From NCBI RefSeq assembly GCF_947507565.1, contig NC_089187.1, positions 2,627,852-2,691,851 on the forward strand: 64,000 nt of DNA, in the 5' to 3' direction. Positions 60,337 to 64,000 of this stretch are shown piece after piece. The stretch is from Oscarella lobularis. Lineage: Eukaryota; Porifera; Homoscleromorpha; Homosclerophorida; Oscarellidae. Within the stretch, counting starts at the first letter, position 1; every line of letters starts with the position of its first letter. The notes below the pieces were generated by a model. That model was not told where the DNA came from. It ran no database searches and was given only the letters and a program-made list of their open reading frames with translations. Both the position numbers and the translations under genes were made by a program.

Positions 60337-60998
60337 CCCTTTAAGAATAACGTCATTGTTTTCCCACACAAATACTTTAGTGCAGATTTCTGTACATTAT
60401 GCGCATGCTCACTTTTATTCGAAATAAAGCCCCGCGAAAACGTTCTAAATGCCCGTGCTGTTACCAGGAGACCTGTATACACCCTTAGCGTGCGTTGTGT
60501 AGGTCGTTTTTCCGCTTTTTTAGCCGTTTCGGTTGATTTTAGGCCGCCGAAACATTCGAAGGGGCTAAAAAACTCAAATTTTTTTTCGAAAAACTCGCGA
60601 TATGTATGGAAAAGCTCTGTTTTAAAAGTGGGTGTAGTCTTGACGTAATTGAAGAGTCCGTATGTCTAGAGACCGGGAGCCAAAAAAGGCGCTGCGCTGG
60701 CTATTTTCGCATGAAACACAGCCGAATCGCACGCCGCGTCAATAGCAAGCAGTTTGCTTACGTTTGCAGCAGTTGCGATCAAGTAATAACAGGTTTTGGT
60801 ACGTCTCTCTCGATGTAACCGTGTTTTCTTGGGTGGAGCCTAAGCTATGATGTTTTTTTTTTCGAAGTTTTTACAATACAAAATGTAGAAGACGTTTATT
60901 GGCTTCTATAAACACCCTCTTTTACACTTTTAAACAAATGGCGAAATTTCGGATCAAAATCTTAATAACAGAAATCTGCACTAAAGTAACATAAAGGG
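60337..60998. mobile_element. piggyBac-like MITE (662 bp)
   Basis: Flanked by TTAA at 60333-60336 and 60999-61002. Both ends start CCCTTTA, the usual piggyBac terminal pattern. A 20-bp perfect inverted repeat (ACTTTAGTGCAGATTTCTGT) lies 37 bp inside the left end (60374-60393) and 11 bp inside the right end (60968-60987). Short terminal repeats plus an internal repeat at unequal distances is characteristic of piggyBac. There is no room for a transposase. A 70-codon frame at 60606-60818 ends in a C-x2-C segment (FAYVCSSCDQV) that faintly recalls the zinc-ribbon tail of piggyBac transposases. Confidence 0.85.
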
Positions 60999-61002
60999 TT
61001 AA

Positions 61003-61810
61003 GGCTCTGGGACGGGAGGGATTCTTTAATCAATTTTTAATTGTTGGGGGGTTTTGTGGATTCGTTGGGGGTTTGCTAAGTGAATTACTAGTATGGATGT
61101 CTTGTTCTAGAAAAAGTTTTTAGGTGTTTTGGAGCATTTTCTGCGAAGTTAGGCCTTATTCTCGTTTTCAAACAGGGGCCCCTGAACTAATAAGTGGCGG
61201 GATTATCGTTATGTTAGGTCCGTTAGGGTCATGCTACATACCATTCGAAAGAGCTCGTCGAGTTCTCTCTATGGGTGTGTAGGTGACGTCATTGGTTATA
61301 GGCTTAATTTTTTATTGAGGAATTCCGATTGAGTGGTTGATCAAAATCACTAAATCTTAGAATTCCCGCTCCCTGTGCAAGCCAACATAGCTCATTGACC
61401 ACTCGTTCGAAAGCGCGCAAAAAGTTCTATCTAGGGATGTATGGGGTGGCGTGGTTATGTGTAGTCCTACTCAATAAAATCATTTTTTCGAAGACGAGGT
61501 TTTGAGAGAAGTTCTAATTTCATATATAGGATTAGGGGTATTGGCTATTATTTGGTTGAGGTTTTGTAGAGAATTTTTCGTAGTTTAAGTTAGGTGTAGG
61601 ATTTTGTGAAAATATTTGAGATTTGATGATTCTTTGGTTGCTTTTTAGCATATCGATGCTTTTTTTTCCCGGTTTTTTTTGGTTTTCCGAGCTTTCTCTC
61701 TTTGCTTTTTTTCGGTGCGTATGTAGCAGTGTATGTAGTTTTATTTGTAAGTTTTCTTGAAATATATACGGTAGTTTATCCGGGTTGCGTGTATACGGGA
61801 GCTGTATTTC
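61003..61810. other. Unique AT-rich sequence with a weak internal duplication
   Basis: No gene recognised. Segments near 61240-61300 and 61405-61460 resemble each other (TCGAAAG...GTTCT.TCTA.GG.TGTA), suggesting an old duplication of about 170 bp. From 61640 T-rich runs dominate. A 135-codon minus-strand frame (61532-61939) has a biased Lys/Gln/Asn-rich translation and is probably not coding. Confidence 0.35.
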
Positions 61811-62130
61811 AATTGAATGACTGAAACCGGTTCTAAACGGGCTAAAGACGGCGAAGAGAGGGGAAAATCGGCAATCGCGAGGGGTAAAGAACGTTTTCGC
61901 GTGTTGTTCGTTACTCGCGATCGGGTTTCGGGGCCTCATCTACGTTCGGGGGTGTTTTCTCGTCGTTTCCTTGTTTCTTCCGCGTCTTTTCGGAGTTTCA
62001 GCGCTTTACGGGGAGGTTTCGCGTTCGCGTGAGGGATCGTGGACGTTGCGCGGGGGAAATTGGAGGCCCGGGGAACAGGAACTGTTTATTTCGTGGAAAT
62101 CGCACAGCTTCGAGCGCACCATTGGCGTGA
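61811..62130 (+). promoter_or_regulatory. CpG-rich island-like stretch 1.1-1.4 kb from the telomere
   Basis: CG-dense sequence (for example CGCGAGGGG, TTACTCGCGATCGGG) with a 71-codon plus-strand frame from 61817 (MTETGSKRAKDGEERGK...), unrecognised. By position it could be the promoter of a transcript running through the splice-signal satellite into the telomere. No motif proves this. Confidence 0.35.
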
Positions 62131-62369
62131 TTGATTCTATTGCGCAGTTTTGTTTATGGTTTCACTGTCTATTTTCTTCGGAGTCATCGTATTTAGAGGG
62201 GACCTTCTATTTTAGGTTGATAATTCTGGTGAGGCTAATTATTGTTTGTTTTGCTTTTTTTAGGGGGAAGGTTTTCTATGCGACGGGGTCGGGGAGAGTG
62301 TTAGATAAGTGCTTTGTTGTATTTTATGTTTTTTTTGGGGGCTCTGGTTATTTTTTATAGGAAAGGATG
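62131..62369. other. T-rich unique sequence
   Basis: No gene recognised. It includes TTATTTTTTATAG/GAAAGG at about 62350-62366, another acceptor-like sequence preceding the satellite. Confidence 0.35.
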
Positions 62370-63226
62370 TGCCAGTCGAGGATTTTATAGTGAGTGATAT
62401 AGGTTTGATTACTGTTTTAGCTCTATTTCTAATTTTTTATCTCTAGGGGAACTCGAATGGAAGGGCGAATGAAGAGGAGCAGCATGCAATGGGGAAGGAG
62501 AGCGGATTTTCCGAATGGGAAGGGGGCGATCGATAAATGTACGGTGAGAGATATAGGTTTATTTAATGTTTTAGATTTATTTCTAGTTTTTTATCTTTAG
62601 GGGGGCGCGGATGAAGGGACGGATGGACGGGAATAACATGCAGTAAGGAAGGGAAGTGGATTTTCATAATGAGGAGGGGACAATCGACGAATGTATGGTG
62701 AGTGATGTAGGTTGATTACTGTTTTAGCTTTATTTCTAATTCTTTATCTTTAGGGGAACTCGAATGGAAGGACGAGTGGAGGGGAGCAGCATGCAATGAG
62801 GAAGGGAGGCGGATTTTCAGATTGGGAAGGGGGTGATCGATGAATGTATGGTGAGTGATAGAGGTTTGATTACTGTTTTAGCTTCATTTCTAATTTTTTA
62901 CCTTTAGGGGAACTCAAATGGAAGGACAAATGGAAGGGAAAAGCATGCAGCGGGGAAGGGAGGTGGATTTTCAAATGAGGATGGGATGATCGACGAATGT
63001 ATGGTGAGTGATATAGGTTTGGTTACTGTTTTTGCTTTGTTTCTGATTTTTTATCTTTAGGGGAACGCAAATGGAAGGACGAGTGGAAGGGAATGACATG
63101 CAGTGAGGAAGGGAAGTGGATTTTCAAAATAAGGAGGGGACAACTGACGAATGTATGGTGAGTGATATAGGTTTGATTACTGTTTTAGCTTTATTTCTAA
63201 TTTTTTATCTTTAGGGGAATTTGAAT
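62370..63226 (+). repeat. 153-bp subtelomeric satellite with one intron-like segment per unit (J2)
   Basis: Five and a half copies of a 153/154-bp unit. ATGTATGGTG or close variants occur at 62537, 62691, 62844, 62997 and 63151. Each unit has a donor-like GGTGAGTGAT, a branch-like TTTCTAAT, a pyrimidine tract and an acceptor TATCTTTAG/GGGAA. Examples are 62390-62446, 62698-62753 and 62851-62907 (56-57 nt each). The remaining roughly 97 nt per unit is purine-rich and has stops in all three plus frames of the unit I read, so it does not look protein-coding. The last unit is cut at GGGGAATTTGAA, where the telomere starts. Confidence 0.85.
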
Positions 63227-64000
63227 TTAGGGTTAGGGTTAGGGTTAGGGTTAGGGTTAGGGTTAGGGTTAGGGTTAGGGTTAGGGTTAGGGTTAGGGTT
63301 AGGGTTAGGGTTAGGGTTAGGGTTAGGGTTAGGGTTAGGGTTAGGGTTAGGGTTAGGGTTAGGGTTAGGGTTAGGGTTAGGGTTAGGGTTAGGGTTAGGG
63401 TTAGGGTTAGGGTTAGGGTTAGGGTTAGGGTTAGGGTTAGGGTTAGGGTTAGGGTTAGGGTTAGGGTTAGGGTTAGGGTTAGGGTTAGGGTTAGGGTTAG
63501 GGTTAGGGTTAGGGTTAGGGTTAGGGTTAGGGTTAGGGTTAGGGTTAGGGTTAGGGTTAGGGTTAGGGTTAGGGTTAGGGTTAGGGTTAGGGTTAGGGTT
63601 AGGGTTAGGGTTAGGGTTAGGGTTAGGGTTAGGGTTAGGGTTAGGGTTAGGGTTAGGGTTAGGGTTAGGGTTAGGGTTAGGGTTAGGGTTAGGGTTAGGG
63701 TTAGGGTTAGGGTTAGGGTTAGGGTTAGGGTTAGGGTTAGGGTTAGGGTTAGGGTTAGGGTTAGGGTTAGGGTTAGGGTTAGGGTTAGGGTTAGGGTTAG
63801 GGTTAGGGTTAGGGTTAGGGTTAGGGTTAGGGTTAGGGTTAGGGTTAGGGTTAGGGTTAGGGTTAGGGTTAGGGTTAGGGTTAGGGTTAGGGTTAGGGTT
63901 AGGGTTAGGGTTAGGGTTAGGGTTAGGGTTAGGGTTAGGGTTAGGGTTAGGGTTAGGGTTAGGGTTAGGGTTAGGGTTAGGGTTAGGGTTAGGGTTAGGG
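63227..64000. repeat. Telomere, (TTAGGG)129
   Basis: 774 bp of uninterrupted, unvaried TTAGGG, G-rich strand 5'->3' toward the window end. The right edge is therefore the chromosome terminus side. The lack of variant units at the proximal boundary implies telomerase addition onto the satellite end. Confidence 0.99.

Noticed and set aside
61532-62360. Hypothetical frames of 135 (minus) and 129 (plus) codons
   Set aside because: Biased composition, overlapping opposite-strand frames, no recognisable domain.

Overview
This window is the distal end of a eukaryotic chromosome. It finishes in 774 bp (129 copies) of perfect TTAGGG running 5'->3' to base 64000, so the right edge is the terminus side and everything else is subtelomere. 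An animal is the best guess: vertebrate-type telomere, a Kolobok DNA transposon, a piggyBac-like MITE, a Penelope-type hammerhead ribozyme and an exon resembling INO80 complex subunit E. Introns look very short (about 50-57 nt) and unique stretches are CpG-rich. An early-branching or other invertebrate (sponge, cnidarian or similar) would fit, but no species can be named.

Layout. (1) 1-32404: alternating blocks of two satellites, A (41 bp) and B (48/49 bp), joined by recurrent junctions, which shows that whole A/B blocks were amplified. (2) 32405-35065: D (21/24 bp) and E (9 bp) arrays. (3) 35063-37354: F (about 22 bp), a captured promoter plus first exon resembling INO80E, then C (about 15 bp, palindromic) and G (about 20 bp, pyrimidine-rich) arrays. 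(4) 37354-47830: satellite H (25/33 bp), split by a complete 4393-bp Kolobok transposon at 42397-46789. (5) 47831-53192: satellite I, then more B and A. (6) 53193-58666: a mosaic of C, D, B and G arrays with two copies of another promoter/first-exon fragment and a satellite carrying intron-like segments. (7) 58665-63226: interstitial telomeric repeats, an 841-bp hammerhead-ribozyme unit present 1.25 times, a piggyBac MITE, a CpG-rich stretch and a 153-bp satellite with one intron-like segment per unit. (8) 63227-64000: telomere.

The only convincing protein gene is the Kolobok transposase (minus strand, two exons, predicted 787 aa). A second, collapsed copy of the same gene lies upstream of it inside the element. 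Most long open frames elsewhere arise because B, D and E have periods divisible by three. The best leads are the minus-strand hammerhead unit between telomeric tracts, oriented as expected for a Penelope-like element added to a chromosome end; the intact Kolobok with its duplicated gene; the captured 5' gene ends; and the splice-signal satellite abutting the telomere.
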